Assembly: GCF_003858635.1 (NCBI RefSeq)
Contig: NZ_RQJO01000007.1
Span: 869,941 to 933,940, forward strand
DNA: 64,000 bases
Source of the DNA: Larkinella rosea
Lineage (GTDB): Bacteria; Bacteroidota; Bacteroidia; Cytophagales; Spirosomataceae
Reading direction: 5' to 3'
In this document: positions 54,775 to 63,106 of the stretch, piece by piece
Numbering within the stretch: position 1 is the first letter of the stretch
How the letters are laid out: the number at the start of each line of letters is the position of its first letter
Notes under the pieces: model-generated
What the model was told of the DNA's origin: nothing
The model's input: the letters and a program-made list of their open reading frames with translations, nothing else
Databases searched by the model: none
Program-made: the position numbers and the translations under genes

Positions 54775-55968
54775 TTACTTCAAACGGGCCAGTTGCTCCG
54801 TGTTACGCTTCGTGTCCAGTTTAGCGGTTTTGGCCATTTCCAGCGACTTCTGGGCGGCTTTCAACCCTTCAGCATTTTTTCCGCCCCGGTGGTAAACTTC
54901 GGCCAGTTCAAAATACAAATCAGCCTGTTCGGCTGGGGTTTTAGCCTGCGGAATCGCCTTGTTCGCCCAACGTGCCACCGTTGGTGCATCGCTCGCATCC
55001 GGGCTTTTCCGATTAAACAACCGAATGACGTACAAGTATTCGGGGGTCGAAAACTGGTTCTGAGCGATGTGCTCGTCCATGCGGGAAGCGGCTTTGGTAG
55101 CTTGTCCGGCGCGGAAATAGGCGTTTACTTCCGGTAATAAAGTCCGGTTGCTGGCCACGCGCGGGTCAATTCCCACCTGCTGAAGCTGATGCCGGATGGT
55201 CAGGATTTTAGCGGCCGGATACTGATTGCCGCGACTGCTGTACAACGACGACATCAGAATATTTTCGCCCACGGTTTTCACCATTTCGGCTCCATTTGGC
55301 TTCACAAACTGGTCGAGGTGTCCCATCATGTATTGAAACATCGGGTTATCGACATCCAGAATCAGCTTTTGCAGCACCAGCCAGTTGGTCGGACTGGAAT
55401 ACGTACCGGGCGCCTGTTTGGAAGCATATTCGTTCATCACTTTGATGTTCGTCACGGTATCGCGCGTCACGCGGGCCAGCATGCCGTAGTCAATCAGGAA
55501 ATTGGGTGAGCGTTCCCCGTCCTCATACCGTTTCTCCATTGCCGACGAGCGGATTTCCGGATTCAACGCCGTCGTTCCGTGCCGGATCACTTCCTCAGCC
55601 GAGTTGTTACTCATCGCCATGTGAATCAGATTCCCCTTTGCATCCATGTAGAGAAACAAAGGTAAAGAAGGGACAAAGAGATGGTTTTTATCCAGAAAGA
55701 CGATTGTGCTTTTAGCTGAAATATCAATTTTTGTGTTAATAAAACGGGTGTTGTAGAATTTCCCAACGCTCTTTTCCGCAAACGTGGGGATGAAACTCTG
55801 GCACACGTGACAAGTTTCCGAGAAGACCTCGATGAACACCGGTTTTTTCGCTTTTTTAGCCGCATCAAAAACCGCCGGTAGCGCTTCTTTCCGAAATTGT
55901 ACACCCTGCGCGGCTACCACACCCACGGTAAGCCAAACAACAATCAAGAAGGAACTAAATTGTTTCAT
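54775..55968 (-). CDS. Exported thioredoxin-fold protein with helical C-terminal domain
   Basis: A 397-residue exported protein. The ATG at 55968 gives a signal peptide (MKQFSSFLIVVWLTVGVVAA). Residues 25-130 form a thioredoxin-like domain with the CxxC site in FSETCHVCQSFIPTF. The rest, about 150-390, is helical and TPR-like (AEQADLYFELAEVYHRGGKN). It probably reduces or folds proteins in the periplasm. The frame is open further upstream through an inverted repeat, which I exclude. Confidence 0.87.
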   Translation of the reverse strand: MKQFSSFLIVVWLTVGVVAAQGVQFRKEALPAVFDAAKKAKKPVFIEVFSETCHVCQSFIPTFAEKSVGKFYNTRFINTKIDISAKSTIVFLDKNHLFVPSLPLFLYMDAKGNLIHMAMSNNSAEEVIRHGTTALNPEIRSSAMEKRYEDGERSPNFLIDYGMLARVTRDTVTNIKVMNEYASKQAPGTYSSPTNWLVLQKLILDVDNPMFQYMMGHLDQFVKPNGAEMVKTVGENILMSSLYSSRGNQYPAAKILTIRHQLQQVGIDPRVASNRTLLPEVNAYFRAGQATKAASRMDEHIAQNQFSTPEYLYVIRLFNRKSPDASDAPTVARWANKAIPQAKTPAEQADLYFELAEVYHRGGKNAEGLKAAQKSLEMAKTAKLDTKRNTEQLARLK

Positions 55969-55984
55969 GATGAGATTCTGGAAT

Positions 55985-56082
55985 GGGATACGGTTTTCGG
56001 TATACGGTTTTCGCAAGGCTGCCGGAGCGGTTATCGCCTGGACTGGGGTAAACTGAAAACCGATTACCGAAAACCGTATCCC
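55985..56082. repeat. CGGTTTTCGGTA-type inverted repeat
   Basis: The 30-base stretch 55985-56014 pairs with 56054-56082 with only about two mismatches, looping out 39 bases. Its core CGGTTTTCGGTA resembles the repeat at 18679-18762. It lies between GldC and the thioredoxin-fold gene. Confidence 0.85.
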
Positions 56083-56087
56083 GTCAT

Positions 56088-56438
56088 TTATGCCTGTTTC
56101 TGCTGCTCGCGGTATTCTTCTTCGACTTTTTTGCTCAATGCCCGGCACAGGTTATCGATTTCGTCGGCCATTGGCTGGTCGCCCGTAGCGGTCACAATGG
56201 TGTCGGCCAGGCTGCCCAATACTTCGATACAAAACCGCTTCATGTCGGTTACCGCCATGTCTTTGGTCCATAGATTCAGGCGAAGCGTTCCCTGATTGTA
56301 ATGATCCCAAACCGAAACAACCACGGCTTTGGTGTCACTCAGCCCCTCGTTTGGGTTGTCCGTAGCGTTCCAGAAGATTTTTTCCGGGATATTGTGATCG
56401 TCTAATTCAACTGAAAAATTGATTTCTGATTTTTTCAT
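56088..56438 (-). CDS. gldC: GldC, gliding motility protein
   Basis: A 116-residue soluble protein matching GldC: it starts MKKSEINFSVELDDHNIPEK and contains IFWNATDNPNEGLSDTKAVV and WDHYNQGTLRLNLWTKDM. In Flavobacterium johnsoniae GldC is associated with gliding, though it is not strictly needed. It supports T9SS-linked gliding in this organism. A promoter with -33 and -7 boxes is at 56516-56547. Confidence 0.94.
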   Translation of the reverse strand: MKKSEINFSVELDDHNIPEKIFWNATDNPNEGLSDTKAVVVSVWDHYNQGTLRLNLWTKDMAVTDMKRFCIEVLGSLADTIVTATGDQPMADEIDNLCRALSKKVEEEYREQQKQA

Positions 56439-56515
56439 TGTTTTCGTATCCAAACAGTCAAAATGCCGCGCGGTCGTTTTGAAGAGCCCCTGCCCCCGGC
56501 GGAATTACACAGCCT

Positions 56516-56547
56516 CAAAGGTAACCATTTGTGAAATGGATTTGCAA
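56516..56547 (-). promoter_or_regulatory. Promoter of gldC
   Basis: On the minus strand TTG (56547-56545), a 21-base spacer and TACCTTTG (56523-56516). The leader to the gldC ATG is about 70 bases. Confidence 0.65.
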
Positions 56548-56591
56548 CGCTCCCGGTGCGATTCAGAATCAATTTCAACCGGTTTTCCCGC

Positions 56592-57344
56592 TTATTGCTG
56601 CCCAAATACTTTTTTCAGCAGGTCATTGACCCGGGCTGCCGGATTTTCACGGATTTGCTTTTCCTCCTGTTCAACCAGCACGAAAATACCGTCGACGGCT
56701 TTGGTGGCCGCATAATTGGTCAGGTCAGGATTTGCTTTTTGCGTAACAATCGGCAATTTGTTGTAGGTATTGACGAGGTCGCTGTAATAGCGGGTGGCGC
56801 TGTTTTTTTTCAAGGTACTGTCGATAACCGGTGTAAATGCCGCCATCAATTCCGTGGAGGTCGTTTTCTTCAGGTACTGCGTGGCCGCGTTTTTTTCACC
56901 CCGCAAAATCCCGACTGCGTCCTGAATGGTCATTGACGTCAGGGCATTCAGGAAAATCGGTTTGGCCTTCTTTGCGGCATCTTCGGCGGAGCGGTTCAGC
57001 GACAGAATAAACTGATCGACCTGTTTTCCCATTCCGATTTTGCGCAGGGCCGATTCCACTTTTTGCGCTTCCGGCGGCATCAGAATTTTGATGAGCGAAT
57101 TCTTGAAGTAACCATCTACCGCGGATGCCTGATCGGAACCTTTGCTAATTCCAATGCGCAGGGCTTCTTTTAAACCGCTGGCGATTTCATCGCTCGACGA
57201 GGTTCCGCCGGATGCAGCCTGTCCTACTTTATCGAGAATCTGTCCGAATACATTCTTCTTTTTCGGTTGGGTTGAATCCGACTGGGCCTGAACCGATCCC
57301 GCGTAAACGGCGATCATCAGACCAATAATTACTGTTTTTTTCAT
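56592..57344 (-). CDS. DUF4197-domain exported protein
   Basis: A 250-residue exported, mostly helical protein with a signal peptide (IIGLMIAVYAGSVQAQ). It fits the DUF4197 family by GLKEALRIGISKGSDQAS, ILMPPEAQKVESALRKIGMG and YNKLPIVTQKANPDLTNYAA. The function is not known for any member I recall. It is divergent from cinA. Confidence 0.92.
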   Translation of the reverse strand: MKKTVIIGLMIAVYAGSVQAQSDSTQPKKKNVFGQILDKVGQAASGGTSSSDEIASGLKEALRIGISKGSDQASAVDGYFKNSLIKILMPPEAQKVESALRKIGMGKQVDQFILSLNRSAEDAAKKAKPIFLNALTSMTIQDAVGILRGEKNAATQYLKKTTSTELMAAFTPVIDSTLKKNSATRYYSDLVNTYNKLPIVTQKANPDLTNYAATKAVDGIFVLVEQEEKQIRENPAARVNDLLKKVFGQQ

Positions 57345-57538
57345 GTGCTAATCAGGTTGACTCTATGGATGAAACGCTGGCCGGGGGTTTATTGGCAAAA
57401 GATAAACCGTTTTTTTACGTATTTTTGGCGGGAAACCAATCGATCGATTGTTGTTTCATTGCCCGCTTTTACTTGCTAAGACAGGAAATCTGCGAAAAAG
57501 TCAAACGGCAAACCACAAAAACTTGTAGATTCCTTTTC

Positions 57539-58798
57539 ATGAAACCCATTTTGGCCGAAGTCATAACGATTGGTGACGAAATACTGTTCGGACAAATTAC
57601 CGATACCAACACCCAATGGCTCGGTGCCGAATTAACGAAAATTGGAATACGGACCGTCCGGAAATCGTCCGTTGGCGACCAGAAGGAAGCGATCCTGACC
57701 ATACTGGACGAAGCAACCAAACGCGTCGATCTGGTCATCCTTACCGGCGGTTTGGGGCCTACCAAGGATGACATCACGAAAGTAACCATTTGCGAGTTTT
57801 TCAATACAACGCTCGAACGAAATCCCGAAGCGCTGGCTTTCGTGACCAAATTCTTTGAAAGCCGGGGACGCCAGATTACGGAAATCAACGCTCGACAGGC
57901 CGATTTGCCCCTGAATTGCACGTACATTCCAAACGATTGGGGCACCGCTCCCGGCATGTGGTTCAATGAAAACGGAACCATTTACATTTCGTTGCCGGGG
58001 GTGCCGTTTGAGATGAAAAACCTGATGCAACACCGGCTCATTCCGATGCTGCAGAAACATTTTGAAACTCCGGCCATCGTCCACAAAATGATTCTCACTG
58101 TCGGCATCGGTGAGTCGTTTCTGGCCGAAACCATTGCTGCCTGGGAAGATGCGCTACCCAGCCACATCAAACTGGCGTATTTGCCGAGTTTCAGTCAGGT
58201 AAGGCTTCGGCTCACCGGAACGGGAACCGACCCGATTTTGCTCAAAAAAGAACTGGATGAACAGGTTGCCGCCGTTTTACCCTTGATTCAGCCGTTTGTT
58301 TTTGGGTATGACGACGACCAGCTGGAAACCAAAATCGCAGAGTTGCTGTCCGCAAAGACCTGGATGCTGGCCACGGCCGAAAGCTGCACAGGCGGTTTTG
58401 TCGCCAGTCAGATCACGAAGTATGCCGGATCCTCCGCTTATTTTGTCGGTGGCGTGGTCAGTTACAGCAATACGGTTAAGGTCAACCAGCTAGGGGTAAA
58501 ACCGGAAACACTAAGCCAGTTTGGCGCCGTGAGTGAAGAAACCGTGCGGGAAATGGCCGAGGGCGTCCGGAAAAACCTGGGGGCCAATGTGGGAATTGCG
58601 ACAAGCGGTGTGGCCGGACCCGACGGCGGTACGCCCGAAAAACCGGTCGGAACAATCTGGATTGCGTGTTCGACCGAAAAGCAAACGGTTGCCCGCTTAC
58701 TGAAGTTCGGACCGCATCGTGAACAGAATATTCAACTGACCAGCGTTCATGTATTAAACCTGCTCCGGCAAACGTTGCTGGACGAGCAGGAGGAATGA
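57539..58798 (+). CDS. cinA: CinA-family protein (nicotinamide-nucleotide amidase)
   Basis: A 419-residue two-domain protein. The N-terminal MoCF-like domain has AEVITIGDEILFGQITDTNT and LVILTGGLGPTKDDITK, an ADP-ribose pyrophosphatase in studied members. The C-terminal PncC-like domain has LATAESCTGGFVASQITKYA (about residue 280) and IATSGVAGPDGGTPEKPVGT, hydrolysing NMN to recycle NAD. I use the ATG at 57539; the frame is open 58 codons further up without signs of coding. The E2 gene follows by 53 bases. Confidence 0.95.
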   Translation: MKPILAEVITIGDEILFGQITDTNTQWLGAELTKIGIRTVRKSSVGDQKEAILTILDEATKRVDLVILTGGLGPTKDDITKVTICEFFNTTLERNPEALAFVTKFFESRGRQITEINARQADLPLNCTYIPNDWGTAPGMWFNENGTIYISLPGVPFEMKNLMQHRLIPMLQKHFETPAIVHKMILTVGIGESFLAETIAAWEDALPSHIKLAYLPSFSQVRLRLTGTGTDPILLKKELDEQVAAVLPLIQPFVFGYDDDQLETKIAELLSAKTWMLATAESCTGGFVASQITKYAGSSAYFVGGVVSYSNTVKVNQLGVKPETLSQFGAVSEETVREMAEGVRKNLGANVGIATSGVAGPDGGTPEKPVGTIWIACSTEKQTVARLLKFGPHREQNIQLTSVHVLNLLRQTLLDEQEE

Positions 58799-58851
58799 AT
58801 CGCCCGGCGGTTTATTCCTCCTATTTCACGCAGTAGAAAAATGTAAAATCT

Positions 58852-60168
58852 ATGGCACTTGTTGACATGGTAATGCCCAAAATGGGCGAAAGTATTATCG
58901 AATGTACGGTTATTTCCTGGCTCAAAAAGCCGGGTGATCGCATCGAAGCCGATGATTCCATTCTGGAAGTCGCTACGGATAAGGTGGATACGGAAGTTCC
59001 GGCATCGCACGGCGGTATTTTGAAAGAACTGCTGGTGCAGGACGGCGATGTAGTGGCGATCGGGAGCCCCGTAGCCCGGATTGAAGTGGAACAGGAAGAA
59101 GGCATCAGCAAAGAACCGTCGTCTACCGAAGTCATTTCGGCCGGCGAAACCGAGGAGCAGGATGTTGCCAGCGTTGCCGCCAGACTGGAATCGGAAATGT
59201 CGCAGATTTCCGTCCGAAATCCACCCATTCGGACGGATGCGGAAATTACGGTGAGCGATGCCGGGCGGTTCTATTCGCCTTTGGTGTTGAATATCGCGAA
59301 GGCCGAAGGTATATCGACGCAGGAACTGGCAACCATTCCCGGAACCGGAGCCGAAAACCGGGTCACGAAAACCGATATTCTGGCGTATCTGAAAACGCGA
59401 AAACCGGAACCGGTTTCCTCCGCGGCTCCGCAACCGAAGGCCGCTTCGCTCAACGGACAGAACGACATCATTCAGATGGACCGGATGCGGAAAATGATTG
59501 CCGAACGAATGGTGGAATCGAAGCGGATTGCGCCCCACGTTTCGTCGTTCGTCGAAACCGATATGACCGTTCTGGTTCAATGGCGCGAACGGATCAAAAA
59601 GGCTTTCCAGCAGCAATATAACGAAAACATCACGTATACACCCCTCCTGATCGAAGCCGTTGTGAAGGCCATTCGCGACTTCCCGATGATCAACATTTCG
59701 GTGGATGGCGACACGATTATCGTTAAAAAATCGATCAATATCGGCATGGCGGTGGCCCTGCCAAGCGGTAATCTGATTGTGCCGGTGATTCACAATGCCG
59801 ACCAGTACAACCTCGTCGGGTTGACCCGGAAAGTAAACGATCTGAGTCGTCGCGCCCGCGAAAACAAACTCACCGCCGATGATCTGGCCAACGGGACCTA
59901 TACGGTTTCCAACATTGGTACTTTTGGCAACCTGATGGGAACGCCCATCATTGTGCAGCCTCAGGTAGCAATCATGGCGTTTGGTACGATTGAGAAAAAA
60001 CCGGCCGTCATTGAAACCCCGCAGGGCGATATGATCGGCGTCCGGCAGAAAATGTTTATTTCTCACAGCTATGATCACCGGGTGGTCGACGGGTCGCTGG
60101 GCGGTCAGTTTGTCAAACGGGTTTCTGATTACCTGGAAGGTTTCGACAGCGAGCGCAGCCTGGTTTGA
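58852..60168 (+). CDS. Dihydrolipoamide acyltransferase (2-oxo acid dehydrogenase E2)
   Basis: A 438-residue E2 core protein. The lipoyl domain (1-76) has the lipoylated Lys in EVATDKVDTEVPASHGG (about K44). A Pro/Glu-rich linker, an E3-binding domain (about 140-180) and the catalytic acyltransferase domain follow, with the active His in SHSYDHRVVDGSLGGQF (about 409). The 2-oxo acid, pyruvate or branched-chain, cannot be told. No E1 or E3 gene is adjacent; cinA precedes on the same strand. Confidence 0.94.
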   Translation: MALVDMVMPKMGESIIECTVISWLKKPGDRIEADDSILEVATDKVDTEVPASHGGILKELLVQDGDVVAIGSPVARIEVEQEEGISKEPSSTEVISAGETEEQDVASVAARLESEMSQISVRNPPIRTDAEITVSDAGRFYSPLVLNIAKAEGISTQELATIPGTGAENRVTKTDILAYLKTRKPEPVSSAAPQPKAASLNGQNDIIQMDRMRKMIAERMVESKRIAPHVSSFVETDMTVLVQWRERIKKAFQQQYNENITYTPLLIEAVVKAIRDFPMINISVDGDTIIVKKSINIGMAVALPSGNLIVPVIHNADQYNLVGLTRKVNDLSRRARENKLTADDLANGTYTVSNIGTFGNLMGTPIIVQPQVAIMAFGTIEKKPAVIETPQGDMIGVRQKMFISHSYDHRVVDGSLGGQFVKRVSDYLEGFDSERSLV

Positions 60169-60282
60169 TCAAAGGCGGTGGTTCAGTTCAATCGCTCCTT
60201 TCGGCGGTTCATGGATGGAATATAACAAATGGTACAACGTGGGGCGGTTTCTGGCCGGTTTCGGAGTTAGTTTACGGTCATT

Positions 60283-60918
60283 ATGTACATAACCATGCGA
60301 ATTCTGATGAAATTAAAACTGATTATGGCCGGTGTCTTCTGCACACTCGCCGGTTTTTCCACCGTATTGGCCCAGAGTAACGCCCGGGTCGAAAAAATTC
60401 AAGGCATCGAAACCTACGTCATGTGCGAACCGTTGCGGGCCTACGAAACCGTGTTTGAAATTAGTTCAGGGGCCAAAGCGGCTTCCTTATTCACCGGTGG
60501 CGTTGTCAATGAAGGGGTTTCCGATAAAGCATCCCAGTTTGTCAGAAGAGCCAGCAAGCAGGGCAAAAATGACAACAAGGAGTTTGATGCGGTGGTCATT
60601 TCGGGATCAAAAACCGCCATTGCTGTCAAGTTTAAAGGGGATGGTGGTGAAAAGGGAATGGCCAAAGTCCGGAAAATTGACGGGTTGGCCGTTTACGTCA
60701 TGAATGAACCGCTCAAAGATTACGAAACCGTGGTCGACGCGTCCGGCGGGTTGAAAGCCAAATCCTATTTCACCGGTGGGATTGTCAATAATTCCATTGA
60801 AGAAGATATCGAACAGTTTGTCCGCCGGGTAAAAAAAGAAGCCGATGAGATCAAAAAACCGATCGACGCCGTGGTGTATTCCAGCGGAAAACGGGCGATT
60901 GGTGTAAAATTCAAATGA
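60283..60918 (+). CDS. Exported protein with two tandem copies of an unknown domain
   Basis: A 211-residue exported protein. A signal peptide (LIMAGVFCTLAGFSTVLAQ) leads into two related modules of about 80 residues. The first has GIETYVMCEPLRAYETVFE, FTGGVVNEG and AVVISGSKTAIAVKFK; the second has GLAVYVMNEPLKDYETVVD, FTGGIVNNS and AVVYSSGKRAIGVKFK. I do not recognise the domain. An ATG at 60307 is a likely alternative start. Its stop overlaps the nucleotidase start (ATGA), so both are co-translated. Confidence 0.82.
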   Translation: MYITMRILMKLKLIMAGVFCTLAGFSTVLAQSNARVEKIQGIETYVMCEPLRAYETVFEISSGAKAASLFTGGVVNEGVSDKASQFVRRASKQGKNDNKEFDAVVISGSKTAIAVKFKGDGGEKGMAKVRKIDGLAVYVMNEPLKDYETVVDASGGLKAKSYFTGGIVNNSIEEDIEQFVRRVKKEADEIKKPIDAVVYSSGKRAIGVKFK

Positions 60919-61445
60919 TGAAACCTCGCATAGCCATTGACATGGACGACGTGCTGGCGGATACCGTTGGCAAGTTCATTGACATTTACCGCCGTGACTT
61001 TGACACGGAAGCTTTACCCACGGTTTTTCGTGAAAAATCGTTTCACGAACTGCTGGAGAAAGACGTTTATAAAAAATTAGCGGACTACGTACACGAACCC
61101 AGCTTTTTTACCGACATCGCCGTCATGCCGGGAGCCCAGGAAGTGACCCGTGAACTGTCGGAAAAATACGATCTTTTCGTCACCTCGGCAGCCATGGAAT
61201 TCCGTAATTCGCTGTCGGAAAAATACGACTGGCTGGACGAGCATTTCCCGCATATTCACTGGAAAAACCGGGTATTTTGTGGGGATAAAAGCATCATCCG
61301 GGCCGATGTGATGATCGACGACATGCCTTATAATCTGGTGAGCTTTCAGGGAAAAGGTTTGTTGTTTGATGCGCCACATAACCGCGAAAACTCGCTCTTC
61401 CAGCGGGTGCATTCGTGGGAGGATGTGGCAAAGGCTTTGCTGTAA
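60915..61445 (+). CDS. 5'(3')-deoxyribonucleotidase (NT5C type)
   Basis: A 176-residue HAD-family phosphatase that removes phosphate from deoxynucleoside monophosphates. Motif I is IAIDMDDVLADTVGKF; motif II is LFVTSAAMEFRNS, and motif III/IV residues are KNRVFCGDKS and DVMIDDMPYNL. The first of two adjacent ATGs overlaps the previous stop; the second at 60918 fits equally. Together with the deoxynucleoside kinase at 37.8 kb it would balance the deoxynucleotide pool. Confidence 0.93.
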   Translation: MMKPRIAIDMDDVLADTVGKFIDIYRRDFDTEALPTVFREKSFHELLEKDVYKKLADYVHEPSFFTDIAVMPGAQEVTRELSEKYDLFVTSAAMEFRNSLSEKYDWLDEHFPHIHWKNRVFCGDKSIIRADVMIDDMPYNLVSFQGKGLLFDAPHNRENSLFQRVHSWEDVAKALL

Positions 61446-61475
61446 ACAGGCGTTTTGCGCAGCTTTGACAAGCCA

Positions 61476-61532
61476 ACGGTTTTGATTATACCCGCTTCAG
61501 AAATGCGAAAACCGTATTCCTGAATCGGGTAT
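61476..61532. repeat. Overlapping inverted repeats between nucleotidase and hemN
   Basis: Two overlapping stems are possible: ACGGTTTT (61476-61483) with AAAACCGT (61508-61515), and TATACCCGCTTCAG (61487-61500) with CTGAATCGGGTATA (61520-61532, one mismatch). They exclude each other. They lie in the 165-base gap between the converging genes, which has no gene. Confidence 0.6.
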
Positions 61533-61610
61533 ACCCTACCCAAAAGCATTCTTCGTGATTCAGAAGCCGTGGATGCCGCAACTTGCGGTTTTCCGGTCGT
61601 CCGAAAACGC

Positions 61611-62978
61611 CTATACCGTTTGGGAAAACAGTTTCTGAATCGGTTGCGCCTGATTGAGCCGACGATCGAACGCCATGCAGATGTTGCGCAGAAAGGGCCG
61701 GCCTTTTTCCGTAACGATCAAACCGCTTTCATGATACGTAATAAGACCGTCGGCGTAAAACGCTTCCAGTTTCGGTTTTAGTTGGCTCCACTCTTCCGTC
61801 GACCAGTCTTGGGGGTTCCAGCCGGTCTTGAAACGGCACATGATGTTCTGGATTTGGTGGCGGACCCACCCATCCGTTTCGGTGAGACCGTGTCCCCGCA
61901 TCAGGGGTAATTCACCCGCCAAAACACGATTGATATACGCGTCGATCTCCTTTTCATTCTGGGCAAAGGCCGTTCCGGCGTCGCCAATGGCCGAAACGCC
62001 CAACCCGATCAGACATCGGGTTGAGGTTGTGGTGTAGCCCATAAAATTCCGATGCAGGGCTCCGTTTTGACGGGCCTGGTAGAGCGCGTCGTGGGGTAAT
62101 GCAAAGTGATCCATACCAATTTCGCTGTACCCGCCCATTTCCAGCAATTCACGGCCGATTTCGTATAACGCCCGTTTCTCGGTGCCGGAAGGAAGATCCT
62201 CATCCTGGAATCCCCGCTGACCGTTACCCTTGATCCAGGGAACGTGCGCGTAGGAATAAAACGAGATGCGATCGGGACGAAGCCGCCGGGTTTCCAGCAC
62301 AGTTTGCCGAATGGAATCCGGTTTTTGAAAGGGTAACCCATAAATCAGGTCGTGGCTGATCGACGTATACCCGATTTCCCGCGCCCATTCGGTCACCCGC
62401 TGCACATTTTCAACTGGCTGCATGCGGTGAATGGCGCGTTGAACAGTGGGATCATAATCCTGAACGCCAAAACTGACACGCCGAAATCCAGAATCATACA
62501 GCACGTTTAAATGTTCCCGACTGGTATTATTGGGGTGTCCTTCCCAGCCGTATTCAAAACCGCCGGACGCCCGATCGGCCGAACTAAAAAGTCCGTCGAG
62601 GAGCCGTTTCAGATTCTCCGCTGAAAAAAAGCTCGGTGTTCCTCCGCCCAGATGCAACTCCGCAATCTGCGGCTTCTCGGGCAACCGATCGCAATACAGA
62701 TTCCACTCGGCTAAAACCGCTTTGATGTACCGTTCTTCCACAGCGTGGTTTCTGGTAATCCGCTTGTTACAGCCGCAAAACGTACAGAGGCTTTCGCAGT
62801 ACGGCAAATGAATGTACAAACTGATTCCCTGGCGACGGTTGGTTGCCAAAAAACCGGCCAGCAACCGATCCAGCCAGATGGACTCGCTGAACGATGCAGC
62901 CTCCCAGAAAGGTACCGTTGGATAGGAGGTGTAGCGCGGGCCGGGAACGTTGTATTTGCGGATCAGGTCAGTGTCCAT
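61611..62978 (-). CDS. hemN: HemN, oxygen-independent coproporphyrinogen III oxidase
   Basis: A 455-residue radical-SAM enzyme of heme synthesis that works without oxygen. The iron-sulfur motif CESLCTFCGCNKRI (CxxxCxxC) is near residue 60, the SAM-binding HLGGGTPSFFS around 112, and GWEGHPNN and ISHDLIYGLPFQKP are further family marks. The ATG at 62978 (MDTDLIRKYNVPGPRYTSYP) fits HemN. The upstream gap holds a possible FNR-type site shared with the P-type ATPase gene. Confidence 0.95.
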   Translation of the reverse strand: MDTDLIRKYNVPGPRYTSYPTVPFWEAASFSESIWLDRLLAGFLATNRRQGISLYIHLPYCESLCTFCGCNKRITRNHAVEERYIKAVLAEWNLYCDRLPEKPQIAELHLGGGTPSFFSAENLKRLLDGLFSSADRASGGFEYGWEGHPNNTSREHLNVLYDSGFRRVSFGVQDYDPTVQRAIHRMQPVENVQRVTEWAREIGYTSISHDLIYGLPFQKPDSIRQTVLETRRLRPDRISFYSYAHVPWIKGNGQRGFQDEDLPSGTEKRALYEIGRELLEMGGYSEIGMDHFALPHDALYQARQNGALHRNFMGYTTTSTRCLIGLGVSAIGDAGTAFAQNEKEIDAYINRVLAGELPLMRGHGLTETDGWVRHQIQNIMCRFKTGWNPQDWSTEEWSQLKPKLEAFYADGLITYHESGLIVTEKGRPFLRNICMAFDRRLNQAQPIQKLFSQTV

Positions 62979-63026
62979 CGGGTTTCTTTTTTGCAAAAAT
63001 GATCCCACCGACAGTGGATTATTCTA

Positions 63027-63059
63027 ATGACAATCAGACTCGAAGCTGATTGTTATCAT
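63027..63059. promoter_or_regulatory. Possible FNR-type site and inverted repeat, hemN / P-type ATPase
   Basis: CTGAT-TGTT-ATCAT (63046-63059) matches the FNR/CRP-type form TTGAT-N4-ATCAA at 8 of 10 places. It overlaps a larger inverted repeat, ATGACAATCAG (63027-63037) with CTGATTGTTAT (63046-63056). It lies 75 bases before hemN and 54 before the ATPase gene, both of which are low-oxygen genes in other bacteria. No binding evidence is seen. Confidence 0.5.
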
Positions 63060-63106
63060 GTCTGTTGCAGGGCAGAAAGTCAATTTTTGTAAAAAGATAA
63101 GGCATA

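Noticed and set aside
55969-56148. 60-residue N-terminal extension of the thioredoxin-fold protein
   Set aside because: It reads through an inverted repeat and the end of gldC; the ATG at 55968 begins a proper signal peptide.
58747-60078. A 443-codon open frame antisense to the E2 gene
   Set aside because: It is wholly opposite a clear E2 protein, is rich in His, Asn, Arg and Phe as expected from reverse reading, and shows no domain.
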